Shown: positions 8,676 to 16,249 of the stretch, piece by piece
Layout of the letters: every line of letters begins with the position of its first letter
How positions within the stretch are numbered: position 1 is the first letter of the stretch
Source: Vulcanimicrobiota bacterium
GTDB lineage: Bacteria; Vulcanimicrobiota; Vulcanimicrobiia; Vulcanimicrobiales; Vulcanimicrobiaceae
DNA length: 64,000 nucleotides
Reading direction: 5' to 3'
NCBI GenBank assembly: GCA_030041225.1
Contig: JASHOG010000034.1
Location: 27,744-91,743, forward strand
Translations under genes and position numbers: made by a program
Notes under the pieces: model-generated
What the model was told of the DNA's origin: nothing
The model's input: the letters and a program-made list of their open reading frames with translations, nothing else
Databases searched by the model: none

Positions 8676-9616
8676 AGTTCTCCGACGAAATCTCCGAGGC
8701 TAGAGAGCGCGGCGCGCCGATCGTTGCACTCGAGACGACCATTCTCTCCCACGGAATGCCCTATCCGCAGAACCTCGAGACCGGACGGGAGATCGAGCGA
8801 ATCGTGCGCGAGGCGGGCGCGCTTCCTGCAACGATCGCCGTGTTGGACGGAGAGATTCACATAGGACTCGACACGAAGCAACTAGAGCATGTCGCCTCCG
8901 CGCCGATGCTCAAGCTCGGCCGAGGCGATCTTGCGTACGCCGTAGCGAAAGGTGCCGACGGCGCAACAACGGTCGCGGCGACCGCGCACTGTGCCGCAAT
9001 CGCAGGGATTCGGGTCTTTGCGACCGGCGGCATCGGCGGCGTTCATCGCGGCGCCGAGTCCACGATGGATGTCTCCGGCGATCTCGATACGCTCGCCTCG
9101 ACTCGCATTGCAGTCGTTTGCGCAGGCGCCAAAGCGATTCTCGACCTTCCCAAGACGTTGGAAGCGCTGGAGACACGCAGCGTTCCCGTCGTCGGCTATC
9201 GCACGAGCGAGTTTCCTGCTTTCTGGAGCCGCTCGAGCGGAGTGCCGCTCTCGCTTCGCGCCGACTCGGCGCAGGAGATCGCGGCGATGATTGACGCGCA
9301 GGAGGCCCTCGGCTTGCACGGCGCAGTCGTCGTCGCGAATCCTATTCCCCCCGACGACGAAATTCCCGCGCAAGAGCTCGAGCACGACATCGACGCGGCA
9401 ACGGCCGAGGCCGGCGCCGCGCGCATTACCGGAAAGGCTTTGACTCCGTGGCTGCTCGACCGCCTGTTCACGCGCACCGAGGGGCGGACCCTGCGCGCGA
9501 ACGTCGCGCTCGTTCGCTCGAACGCGCGACTTGCGGCTGAGGTCGCGGTCAGCCTACGAGATCGTGCCAGCTCTGTGCGTGCAGGTGCACGCCGTAGTAC
9601 TCCGCCGCAGCCTTGA
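8672..9616 (+). CDS. psuG: pseudouridine-5'-phosphate glycosidase
   Basis: The 314-residue protein has the family's characteristic motifs: ALETTILSHGMPYPQN near the start, VFATGGIGGVHRGAE near residue 120, VVGYRTSEFPAFW and ALTPWLLDRL. PsuG cleaves the C-C glycosidic bond of pseudouridine 5'-phosphate to uracil and ribose 5-phosphate. Its last 18 or so residues (after AAEVAVSLRD) are Arg/Pro/Ser-rich and are encoded opposite the convergent small gene at 9549-9803, so the tail may be a read-on extension. Confidence 0.93.
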   Translation: MKFSDEISEARERGAPIVALETTILSHGMPYPQNLETGREIERIVREAGALPATIAVLDGEIHIGLDTKQLEHVASAPMLKLGRGDLAYAVAKGADGATTVAATAHCAAIAGIRVFATGGIGGVHRGAESTMDVSGDLDTLASTRIAVVCAGAKAILDLPKTLEALETRSVPVVGYRTSEFPAFWSRSSGVPLSLRADSAQEIAAMIDAQEALGLHGAVVVANPIPPDDEIPAQELEHDIDAATAEAGAARITGKALTPWLLDRLFTRTEGRTLRANVALVRSNARLAAEVAVSLRDRASSVRAGARRSTPPQP

Positions 9617-9803
9617 TGTTCTCGAACGCGAGCGCCCGCTCGCGGTCGCTCACGCCCTCCACCTCGCCGAAGCGTGCAATCGCGCTGCGCACATGAGAAG
9701 CGTCGGTCAGCGGCTCTTTGCGCTCCTTTGGAAAGGCGAAGGTGCTCTCCGGAAGTTTCAGGCGCGGCTCGTTCCCGTGCGATGGTCTCCATGTGATCTC
9801 CAT
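9549..9803 (-). CDS. small conserved-looking protein (84 aa, DUF6582-like)
   Basis: The 84-residue protein is convergent with psuG (68-nt overlap) and divergent from the allantoinase gene. It contains FAFPKERKEPLTDASHVRSAIARF followed by a helical stretch ending in AAAEYYGVHLHA; I recall this pattern from short proteins and domains named DUF6582. That recall is from memory and would need a profile search. Function unknown. The match makes it likelier to be a real gene than a shadow of psuG. Confidence 0.65.
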   Translation of the reverse strand: MEITWRPSHGNEPRLKLPESTFAFPKERKEPLTDASHVRSAIARFGEVEGVSDRERALAFENIKAAAEYYGVHLHAQSWHDLVG

Positions 9804-9859
9804 GAGGTGCAGTCTACGGCGGTGTTGCTGCGACGGTGTTTCCGGGGAGTGATCGCCGC

Positions 9860-10795
9860 ATGAACGTCGTAAGCGATGGTATGGAGCCGTATCCGCGCGA
9901 CCTCACCGGTTATGGGGCACATCCTCCGAATGCCAAGTGGCCGGGAGATGCGCGCCTCGCCGTGCAGATCGTCCTGAACTACGAGGAAGGCTCGGAGTAC
10001 TCGATCCCCGACGGCGATGGCTTCTCGGAGACGTATCTCACCGAGGTTCCGGGAGCGACGCTCGGGGCAGGGAGGCGCGACCTCATCGTCGAGTCGATCT
10101 ACGAGTACGGCAGCCGAGCCGGTTTTTGGCGGCTCATGCGCCTCTTTTCCGAGCGCGCATTACCCGTGACGATCTTCGGTGCCGCGCTTGCGCTCGAACG
10201 CAACCCAGAAGCGGCGAGCGCGATCCGTGAGGCAGGGTACGACGTCTGTGCGCACGGATGGCGTTGGGTCGGCTTTCACGAGATGAACGAGGAGCAGGAG
10301 CGTGAAGAGATGCGCCGCGCGATCGAGTCGATCGCACAGACGACCGGAGAGCGTCCGTACGGATGGTACTGCCGCTATGCGCCCAGCGAGAACACGCGTC
10401 GCCTCGTCGTCGAGGAGGGCGGCTTCCTCTACGACTCCGACGCCTACAACGACGATCTGCCCTACTGGGATCGCGTCGGAGGTAAGGCGCATCTCGTGAT
10501 TCCCTACACGCTCGACGCGAATGACATGAAGTTCTCCGTCGCACCCGGCTTCACGTCGCCTTCCGGCTACTTCGAGTACCTGCGCGATACGTTCGACGTT
10601 CTCTATCGCGAAGGCGCGACACATCCGAAGATGATGTCGGTCGGGCTGCACTGCCGTCTCGCGGGACGCCCGGGTCGCACCGCCGCGCTTGAACGTTTCC
10701 TCGACTACGTCCTCGCACACGAACGTGTCTGGATCGCTCGTCGCATCGATATCGCGCGCCACTGGATCGCGAATCATCCCGCTGGGAGCTTCTAG
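9860..10795 (+). CDS. puuE: cofactor-independent allantoinase (polysaccharide deacetylase family)
   Basis: The ATG at 9860 has a GGGGAG ribosome binding site 10 nt upstream and gives 311 residues; the frame continues upstream to 9836. The protein follows the PuuE pattern closely: YPRDLTGYG near the start, FVLNYEEGSE-like (IVLNYEEGSEYSIPDG), ESIYEYGSRAGFWRLMRLF, CAHGWRW, GWYCRYAPSENTRRL, YDSDAYNDDLPYW and GLHCRLAGRPGR. PuuE hydrolyses allantoin to allantoate without the metal centre of the AllB type. It ends directly before the allantoate amidohydrolase gene, the next step in the pathway. Confidence 0.93.
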   Translation: MNVVSDGMEPYPRDLTGYGAHPPNAKWPGDARLAVQIVLNYEEGSEYSIPDGDGFSETYLTEVPGATLGAGRRDLIVESIYEYGSRAGFWRLMRLFSERALPVTIFGAALALERNPEAASAIREAGYDVCAHGWRWVGFHEMNEEQEREEMRRAIESIAQTTGERPYGWYCRYAPSENTRRLVVEEGGFLYDSDAYNDDLPYWDRVGGKAHLVIPYTLDANDMKFSVAPGFTSPSGYFEYLRDTFDVLYREGATHPKMMSVGLHCRLAGRPGRTAALERFLDYVLAHERVWIARRIDIARHWIANHPAGSF

Positions 10796-12016
10796 ATGAG
10801 CAAGGTCAACGAACGGCTCGCGAACCTCGCGCAGATAGGGCGCGTCGAGCAAGGCATGGATCGAGCGCTCGCGACTCCCGCCGAGCGAGAGGCGCGCCTA
10901 CTGTTTGCCTCGTGGGCGCGCGAACGGCGTTACTCGCTCACGCAGGATCGCGTCGGCAATCTCTTCGCGCGCCGCAACGGGGCGCGCGACGGTGCACGTC
11001 CGCTTCTTGTCGGCTCGCATCTCGACACCGTCAAGAACGGTGGCGCATACGATGGAGCGTACGGCGTCGTCGCAGCGCTCTGCGCGCTCGAGGCTCTCGA
11101 CGAGCACAAAATCGAGACCGAGCATCCGATCGAGGCGGTCGCGTGGGTCGGTGAAGAGGGAGGGCGGTTCCCGCTCGCCTGCGTCGGGAGCGCCTTCTTT
11201 ACGGGCGCCTGCGACGCGGCGCGCGCGCTCGCGCTTACCGATTCAGATGGCGTGACTTTGGAGCAGGCACTTGCTTCCGCCGACGGTGGCCTCTTGGAAG
11301 GAATTCCCGCGCGTGATGAGTCGCGCGTCGCAGCTTATCTCGAGATCCACATCGAGCAGGGGCCGATCCTCGAACGCGAGGGTGTCTCACTCGGCATCGT
11401 GACGGCGATCAACGGGCAGCGCCGGTATCGGGTCATCGTCAACGGCACGCCGGGACACGCGGGTACGGTTCCTATGGCGCGCCGCGGCGACGCGCTCTGT
11501 GCAGCCGCTGAAATGATCCTCGCGACCGAGCGCGCCGCTCTCTCCATCGGGGAATGCGTCGTCACCTTCGGAACGCTGGTCGTCGAGCCCAACGCGCCGA
11601 ACGTCATTCCCGGACGTGTTACCTTCTCCGTCGATATTCGCTCTCCGGAAGACGCACGCGTCGAAGCCGTCGAGAACGCGCTGCGCGAGGCAGCCGGTGA
11701 CGTGAACGGGCGTCGTCGTGTCGCTGCCGCTATCGAGCGCCTCCAGGGGCACGCGCCGGTTCCGATGGACCCGAAGCTGCGTAACGCGACTGCGCGCGCG
11801 ATCGGCGCGCTCGGGGAGCGCGCAATCGACGTGCCGAGCGGCGCCGGGCACGACGCGATGCTCCTCGCGCGCATCGCACCGGCCGCCATGATCTTCGTAC
11901 CGTCGATCGGTGGCCGGAGTCACGTCCCCGAGGAGGAGACGTCACCGCGCGATCTCGAGCTCGGCCTAACGGCCCTGACGGCTGCGATCGTCGAAGTCGA
12001 CAAGTTCGTCATCTAG
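10796..12016 (+). CDS. allantoate amidohydrolase / N-carbamoyl-L-amino-acid hydrolase (M20 family)
   Basis: The 406-residue Zn-dependent amidohydrolase has the family motifs GSHLDTVKNGGAYDGAYGV (metal His and Asp), WVGEEGGRF, EIHIEQGPILE, GTPGHAGTVPM, GAGHDAM and SIGGRSHVPEE. The ATG at 10796 follows the puuE stop with no gap. After an allantoinase it most likely converts allantoate to ureidoglycolate with release of ammonia and CO2. N-carbamoyl amino acid hydrolases share all these motifs, so the assignment rests on context. Confidence 0.87.
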   Translation: MSKVNERLANLAQIGRVEQGMDRALATPAEREARLLFASWARERRYSLTQDRVGNLFARRNGARDGARPLLVGSHLDTVKNGGAYDGAYGVVAALCALEALDEHKIETEHPIEAVAWVGEEGGRFPLACVGSAFFTGACDAARALALTDSDGVTLEQALASADGGLLEGIPARDESRVAAYLEIHIEQGPILEREGVSLGIVTAINGQRRYRVIVNGTPGHAGTVPMARRGDALCAAAEMILATERAALSIGECVVTFGTLVVEPNAPNVIPGRVTFSVDIRSPEDARVEAVENALREAAGDVNGRRRVAAAIERLQGHAPVPMDPKLRNATARAIGALGERAIDVPSGAGHDAMLLARIAPAAMIFVPSIGGRSHVPEEETSPRDLELGLTALTAAIVEVDKFVI

Positions 12017-12023
12017 GAGCCTC

Positions 12024-12404
12024 ATGCGATTCTTCATCTGCGGCTCGGCGCTGCGCGGCCAACCCGATCACAAGAATCTCGGCACCGCACATTTCCTAGG
12101 CGAAGCGCGGACTGCGCCTAAATATCGCCTGCACTCGGTGAAGAATGGGTGGCATCCCGGAATCTACGAAGTGGACGCCGGCGGCGTCTCGATCATCGGG
12201 GAGCTCTATGACCTCAGTGAGGAGCAGCACGAGCATCTCCTCGCCGGGGAGCCACCTAATATGTACGAGGCGCAGATCGAGCTCGACGACGGATCGACAG
12301 CCTCAGCGATGCTCTATCCGCGCGAGCTCATCGAGCGCGATCGCGAACCCGACATCTCGCACTTCGCCGGCTGGGCTGCGTACAAAGCGCACGACGTGCG
12401 ATGA
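12024..12404 (+). CDS. gamma-glutamylcyclotransferase-like protein, AtzF C-terminal-domain type (126 aa)
   Basis: The protein begins with FFICGSALRGQPDH and contains FLGEARTAPKYRLHSV, GWHPGIYEV, LLAGEPPNMYEA and GWAAYKA. This is the fold and motif set of the C-terminal domain of allophanate hydrolase (AtzF), here as a free-standing protein. It follows the allantoate amidohydrolase by 7 nt. No amidase domain of allophanate hydrolase is present in the window. Its role is unknown; the context suggests work on a ureido or carbamoyl intermediate of purine breakdown. Confidence 0.75.
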   Translation: MRFFICGSALRGQPDHKNLGTAHFLGEARTAPKYRLHSVKNGWHPGIYEVDAGGVSIIGELYDLSEEQHEHLLAGEPPNMYEAQIELDDGSTASAMLYPRELIERDREPDISHFAGWAAYKAHDVR

Positions 12405-12440
12405 GGGTGCCGCTCCCCTCGGAGCCTGACGGGCACACGC

Positions 12441-12773
12441 CTAGCTCCCTCGGTACGTGCTGTAGCCCCACGGCGAGAGCAGGAGCGGCACGTGGTAGCG
12501 TGGGTTCGCGTCGCTCGTGCGAAAGCGCACGGGGATCTCGGTGTAAAAGCTCGTGACCCCGTGCCGTGCGAAGTAGTTGCCGGCGTGAAAGACGAGCTCG
12601 TAGAATCCCGGCGCAAGCTCGCCGCCGAAGGGTGAAGCGACTCTTCCACCATCGTCGGTAGTAGCAGAGGCGACCGCTTCGCGATGCTCGCCGTCGATGC
12701 GAAACAGCGCGACGTCGAGACCGGTGGCCGGTTTGCCCAGAGAGATATCGAGAACGTGCGTCGAGAGAGTCAT
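12441..12773 (-). CDS. uraH: 5-hydroxyisourate hydrolase (transthyretin-like)
   Basis: The 110-residue protein has the HIU hydrolase hallmarks: STHVLDISLGKPA near the N-terminus and the diagnostic C-terminal tetrapeptide YRGS. The longer frame upstream reads through the PuuD gene and is spurious; ATG 12773 overlaps the PuuD stop by four bases. The enzyme converts 5-hydroxyisourate, the product of urate oxidation, to OHCU. Confidence 0.95.
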   Translation of the reverse strand: MTLSTHVLDISLGKPATGLDVALFRIDGEHREAVASATTDDGGRVASPFGGELAPGFYELVFHAGNYFARHGVTSFYTEIPVRFRTSDANPRYHVPLLLSPWGYSTYRGS

Positions 12774-13969
12774 TGCAGCTTTGCTCCTTGTTCGATCCAC
12801 GCGCCGAGTTCGTCGCGCTCCACCTGCGTCATGCCGGTGATGTTTCCGAGCGGCATCGCGTGGGTGCTCACCGCTTGCGCCTCGATGCGCTGTGCATTCG
12901 TCTCGATGTGATCCGGCGTGTCGAGCAAGACGCCGTTGGGCGCGGCGGCGAAACCCGGTTCGGTCGGATGCGCCGAGTGACAGACCGCGCAGCGCTGCGC
13001 GATGATCGGCGCGACCTCGGCGAACGAGACGGGCGCGCTCGACGCAACGCTTCGCGGTGCTAGGAGCGCCGCGCTCGCTATGACGAGCACGAGCGCCGCG
13101 ATCGGGTACGCCCACACGAGGCGTTTGCCGTTGCGCTCGTGGGTGAGAACCATGAAGCGCCGCACGAGCACACCCGCGAGCCCAAGTGCCGCGAGGACGA
13201 TCCAGCCGTAACGGCTTTCGTACGTCATCGGATAGTGCGCGCTGATCATCGTGAAGAGCACGGGTAGCGTCAAGTACGTATTGTGCACCGAGCGGATCTT
13301 GCCGAGCTGCCCAGGCCGCGGGTCGGGGTCTTGCCCTGCCCGAATCTGGGCGAGCATCTTGCGCTGGCCCGGAATGATGACGTGCGCGACGTTTGCAACC
13401 ATGATCGTCCCCATAATCGCGCCGACGTGCAGGTACGCCGCTTGTGCCGTGAAGACGTGCGAGAGCCCCCATGCGCAGAAAGCGAGAAAGACGAAGATGC
13501 TCGCCCCGAGCACGACCGGCTGCCGCTCGAGAAGCTTGCAGAGCGTATCATAGACAAGCCAGCCCACGACGAGGGAGCCGAAGCTGATCGCGATCGCTTC
13601 CGGCTTCGTCAGCGACATGACGCTCTTGTCGATGAGAAAGCTCGAGGCGCCGGCCCAATAGACGATCGCGAGCATCGCGATTCCTGAGAGCCATGTCGCA
13701 TAGGCTTCCCACTTGAACCAGTGGAGATCTTCCGGCAGCGGTTCGCTCTTCGGGCCGGTGAGGTACTTTTGGTTGTGGTAGAAGCCGCCGCCGTGCACGG
13801 ACCAGAGCTCGCCGAGGACGCCTCCTTCTTCATCAGCCTTGTGGCGAGGGCGCGTGAGGTTGTCGTCGAGCCAGACGAAGTAGAATGAGGTGCCGATCCA
13901 CATGATGCCGGCAGTGAAGTGCAGCAAGCGCACGATGAGATCGAGCCAGGAGAGTGCGTAGCCGCTCAC
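12770..13969 (-). CDS. puuD: urate oxidase PuuD, membrane protein with cytochrome c domain
   Basis: The 399-residue protein has about eight transmembrane helices, N-terminal motifs HFTAGIMWIGTSFYFVWLD and EEGGVLGELWSVHGGGFY typical of PuuD, and a C-terminal haem c site Cys327-Ala-Val-Cys330-His331. PuuD oxidises urate to 5-hydroxyisourate and passes electrons through the haem domain rather than producing peroxide as uricase does. It overlaps uraH by 4 nt downstream and the OHCU decarboxylase gene by 4 nt upstream, so the three enzymes of urate to allantoin form one coupled operon. Confidence 0.93.
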   Translation of the reverse strand: MSGYALSWLDLIVRLLHFTAGIMWIGTSFYFVWLDDNLTRPRHKADEEGGVLGELWSVHGGGFYHNQKYLTGPKSEPLPEDLHWFKWEAYATWLSGIAMLAIVYWAGASSFLIDKSVMSLTKPEAIAISFGSLVVGWLVYDTLCKLLERQPVVLGASIFVFLAFCAWGLSHVFTAQAAYLHVGAIMGTIMVANVAHVIIPGQRKMLAQIRAGQDPDPRPGQLGKIRSVHNTYLTLPVLFTMISAHYPMTYESRYGWIVLAALGLAGVLVRRFMVLTHERNGKRLVWAYPIAALVLVIASAALLAPRSVASSAPVSFAEVAPIIAQRCAVCHSAHPTEPGFAAAPNGVLLDTPDHIETNAQRIEAQAVSTHAMPLGNITGMTQVERDELGAWIEQGAKLQ

Positions 13970-14472
13970 TGCGCGAGCGCGTCTTTGAGGCGAAGGTGCG
14001 CGATCTTGACGATCTCACCGAGCGCGGTTTCGATCTCGGTCTCGCGGTCGTTCGTGAGGCGCCGTTCCAAGCTCTTGAGGAGCGATGCTTTGTTCTGCTC
14101 GCGCGCGCAGATGACGAAAGGAAATCCGAAGCGCTCGCGATAGGCGCCGTTCAACTCGTCGAAGCGCGCGATCTCCTCCGGCGTCAGACGGTCGAGACCC
14201 GCGGCCGATTGTTCTCGGGCCGACGCAGCGGTGAGACGCCCCTCACGCGCGAGGCGTCCCGCGAGGTCGGGATGCGCCGCAATCAATGCGACGCGACGCT
14301 CTTTCGGCGAAGAGGCGAGTACGGCGCGCATCGCCTCGAGGAGCTCCTCCGCGTCGCGAAAAGGGCGCCGCTGCCATGCCTCCTCCGCGATCCACGGCGA
14401 GCGCTCGAAAGTGAAACCGACCGCAGCGACGAAAGCGGCGCGGTCGGCGGCATTGAGCCGCTCGATCGTCAA
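13966..14472 (-). CDS. uraD: OHCU decarboxylase
   Basis: The protein has the OHCU decarboxylase pattern: LTIERLNAADRAAFVAAVGFTFERSPWIAEEAW at the start region (split over residues 1-33), the catalytic HPDL (AAHPDLAGRLA) and FELNxxYxxRFGFPFVICA-like FDELNGAYRERFGFPF. TTG 14472 gives 168 residues, normal for the family; a GTG five codons earlier (14484) is possible. The gene starts only about 34 bp from the divergent 8-oxoguanine deaminase gene, so both promoters must overlap. The enzyme makes (S)-allantoin from OHCU. Confidence 0.9.
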   Translation of the reverse strand: MTIERLNAADRAAFVAAVGFTFERSPWIAEEAWQRRPFRDAEELLEAMRAVLASSPKERRVALIAAHPDLAGRLAREGRLTAASAREQSAAGLDRLTPEEIARFDELNGAYRERFGFPFVICAREQNKASLLKSLERRLTNDRETEIETALGEIVKIAHLRLKDALAQ

Positions 14473-14506
14473 TCCGGAAGCCACGACGGGAGAGTCATTC
14501 GCTACG

Positions 14507-15880
14507 ATGGCCACGCTCCTTCTCCGCCACGCAACACTGCTTGCGACCTTCGATGATACGGATCGCTGCTTCGAGGACGGTGCGCTCCTCGCGCGCGACG
14601 GCGTCATCGAGGCGGTCGGTCCGACCGAGGCGCTACCCAACGATGCGGACCAGACGATCGATGCGAACGGCATGATCGTGCTGCCCGGGTTGGTTTGCAC
14701 GCACCACCACTTCTTCCAAACGCTGACGCGTAACGTTCCTGCCGGGCAGAATGCGGAACTGTTCGACTGGCTCGTCACGCACTATCCGATCTGGGCTCGC
14801 CTTGACGCAGAGGCGATACGCGTAAGCACTGCCGTTGCAATTGCAGAGCTCATGCTCTCGGGTTGCACCACCGCCGCAGACCACTGCTACTTGTGGCCGA
14901 ACGGAGCCTGCATCGACGACGAGATCCGCGTCGCGCGCGATCTCGGTTTTCGCCTCCATACTTCGCGCGGCTCGATGTCGATCGGCCGCTCGCGAGGCGG
15001 TTTACCGCCCGACGACGTGATCGAAGACGAAGGCGCGATCATCGCCGACTGCGAGCGTGCCGTGAATCAGTACCACGACCCCGAACGCTTTGCGATGACA
15101 CGGGTCGTGCTTTCGCCCTGCTCCCTCTTCTCCGTCTCACCCGAGCTCATGCGCGAGAGCGCGGCGCTCGCACGCCGCAAGGGCGTCATGCTTCACACGC
15201 ACCTCTGCGAGACGATCGACGAGGAGCGCTACTGCCTCGAGCGCTTCCGGCAGCGCCCGGTAGGTTTCGCCGAATCGCTCGGATGGAGCGGCGCGGACGT
15301 CTGGTTCTCACACGCGATTCACATGCGGCGCGAAGAGATCGAGCGTCTCGGCAGCACACGCACCGGCGTTGCTCATTGTCCAACCTCGAACATGCGCCTC
15401 GGCTCCGGGGTCGCGCCGATTCAGGCACAACGGGCGAGCGGGATGCGCGTCGGACTCGGCGTCGACGGTTCCGCGTCGAATGACGGTTCACATATGCTCG
15501 ACGAGGCGCGTCACGCGATGCTCCTGCAACGCGCGGCGCGTTCGGTTATTCCCGACCAGGGACCGATGCTGAGCGCGCAGGAAGCGCTCTGCCTCGCGAC
15601 GCGCGGCGGAGCCGCAGTGCTGGACCGCGACGACATCGGTGCGCTCGCGCCGAACAAGGCCGCCGACTTCATCGGGATTCGCCTCGACACGCTGGAGACG
15701 GCCGGCGGTGCGGTCCACGATCCGCTCGCCGCACTGCTCTTCTGCCGCATTCCACGCGTCGATCTCACGGTGATCGCGGGACGCGTCAAAGTGCGCGACG
15801 GCGCGCTTGTCGGCCTGGATGCCCCATCACTCGTCGCGAAGCACAATGCCCTGGCACGACGCCTCGTGAAGGCGGATTAG
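14507..15880 (+). CDS. amidohydrolase, probable 8-oxoguanine deaminase (AtzB-like)
   Basis: ATG 14507 gives 457 residues; the open frame extends upstream to 14231 but through the divergent uraD gene. Metal-binding motifs are visible: VCTHHHFFQT (HxH), MLHTHLCET, SHAIHM and GLGVDGSASNDGSHML with the catalytic Asp. HCYLWPNG and AHCPTSNMRLGSG fit the 8-oxoguanine/hydroxyatrazine deaminase branch of subtype III amidohydrolases. 8-oxoguanine deamination gives urate directly, feeding the PuuD pathway encoded divergently. A guanine or other aminohydrolase activity is the main alternative. Confidence 0.85.
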   Translation: MATLLLRHATLLATFDDTDRCFEDGALLARDGVIEAVGPTEALPNDADQTIDANGMIVLPGLVCTHHHFFQTLTRNVPAGQNAELFDWLVTHYPIWARLDAEAIRVSTAVAIAELMLSGCTTAADHCYLWPNGACIDDEIRVARDLGFRLHTSRGSMSIGRSRGGLPPDDVIEDEGAIIADCERAVNQYHDPERFAMTRVVLSPCSLFSVSPELMRESAALARRKGVMLHTHLCETIDEERYCLERFRQRPVGFAESLGWSGADVWFSHAIHMRREEIERLGSTRTGVAHCPTSNMRLGSGVAPIQAQRASGMRVGLGVDGSASNDGSHMLDEARHAMLLQRAARSVIPDQGPMLSAQEALCLATRGGAAVLDRDDIGALAPNKAADFIGIRLDTLETAGGAVHDPLAALLFCRIPRVDLTVIAGRVKVRDGALVGLDAPSLVAKHNALARRLVKAD

Positions 15881-16239
15881 GAGCGTTCGAGGACCCCGAG
15901 GCGTTGCACTATGCCGTCGAACTTCACGTTCATGCGCGTTTCGAACTCTTCGAGCCGGCTGTCGAGTCGAGCATTGATGCGATATTCGAAAGCTGCCATT
16001 CGCATATCCATCCCCTCGAAGCGCTTTTCCATCTCCTCGAAGCGTCTCTCCATCCCGTCGAAGCGTCTCTCCATCCCCTCGAAGCGTCTCTCCATCCCCT
16101 CGAAGCGCTTCTCCATCCCTTCGAAGCGCGAGTCGACGTTCGCGAATCGTTCGTCGATCCGCTGAAAGCCAAAATCCATGGCGCGGCCGAGATCGACGAC
16201 GGCTGCATAGACATCTTGAAGCGTTAGCTCGGTGCTCAC
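15877..16239 (-). CDS. coiled-coil protein with six tandem heptads (120 aa)
   Basis: The protein opens with MSTELTLQDVYAAVVDLGRAMD and then carries six near-identical heptads of the type RFEGMER/K (about residues 38-79), encoded by a 21-bp tandem repeat at about 16005-16130. The rest is amphipathic helix. This predicts a long coiled coil. It overlaps the deaminase stop by 4 nt (convergent) and ends 10 nt after the xanthine dehydrogenase gene. I do not know its function; similar short coiled-coil proteins in bacteria are of unknown role. Confidence 0.65.
   Translation of the reverse strand: MSTELTLQDVYAAVVDLGRAMDFGFQRIDERFANVDSRFEGMEKRFEGMERRFEGMERRFDGMERRFEEMEKRFEGMDMRMAAFEYRINARLDSRLEEFETRMNVKFDGIVQRLGVLERS
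16005..16130 (-). repeat. 21-bp coding tandem repeat (six copies)
   Basis: Near-identical 21-bp units containing CTCCATCCC(C/G)TCGAAGCG on the + strand encode the heptads of the coiled-coil protein. Copy number could vary between strains. Confidence 0.8.
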
Positions 16240-16249
16240 GAAGGGGATG

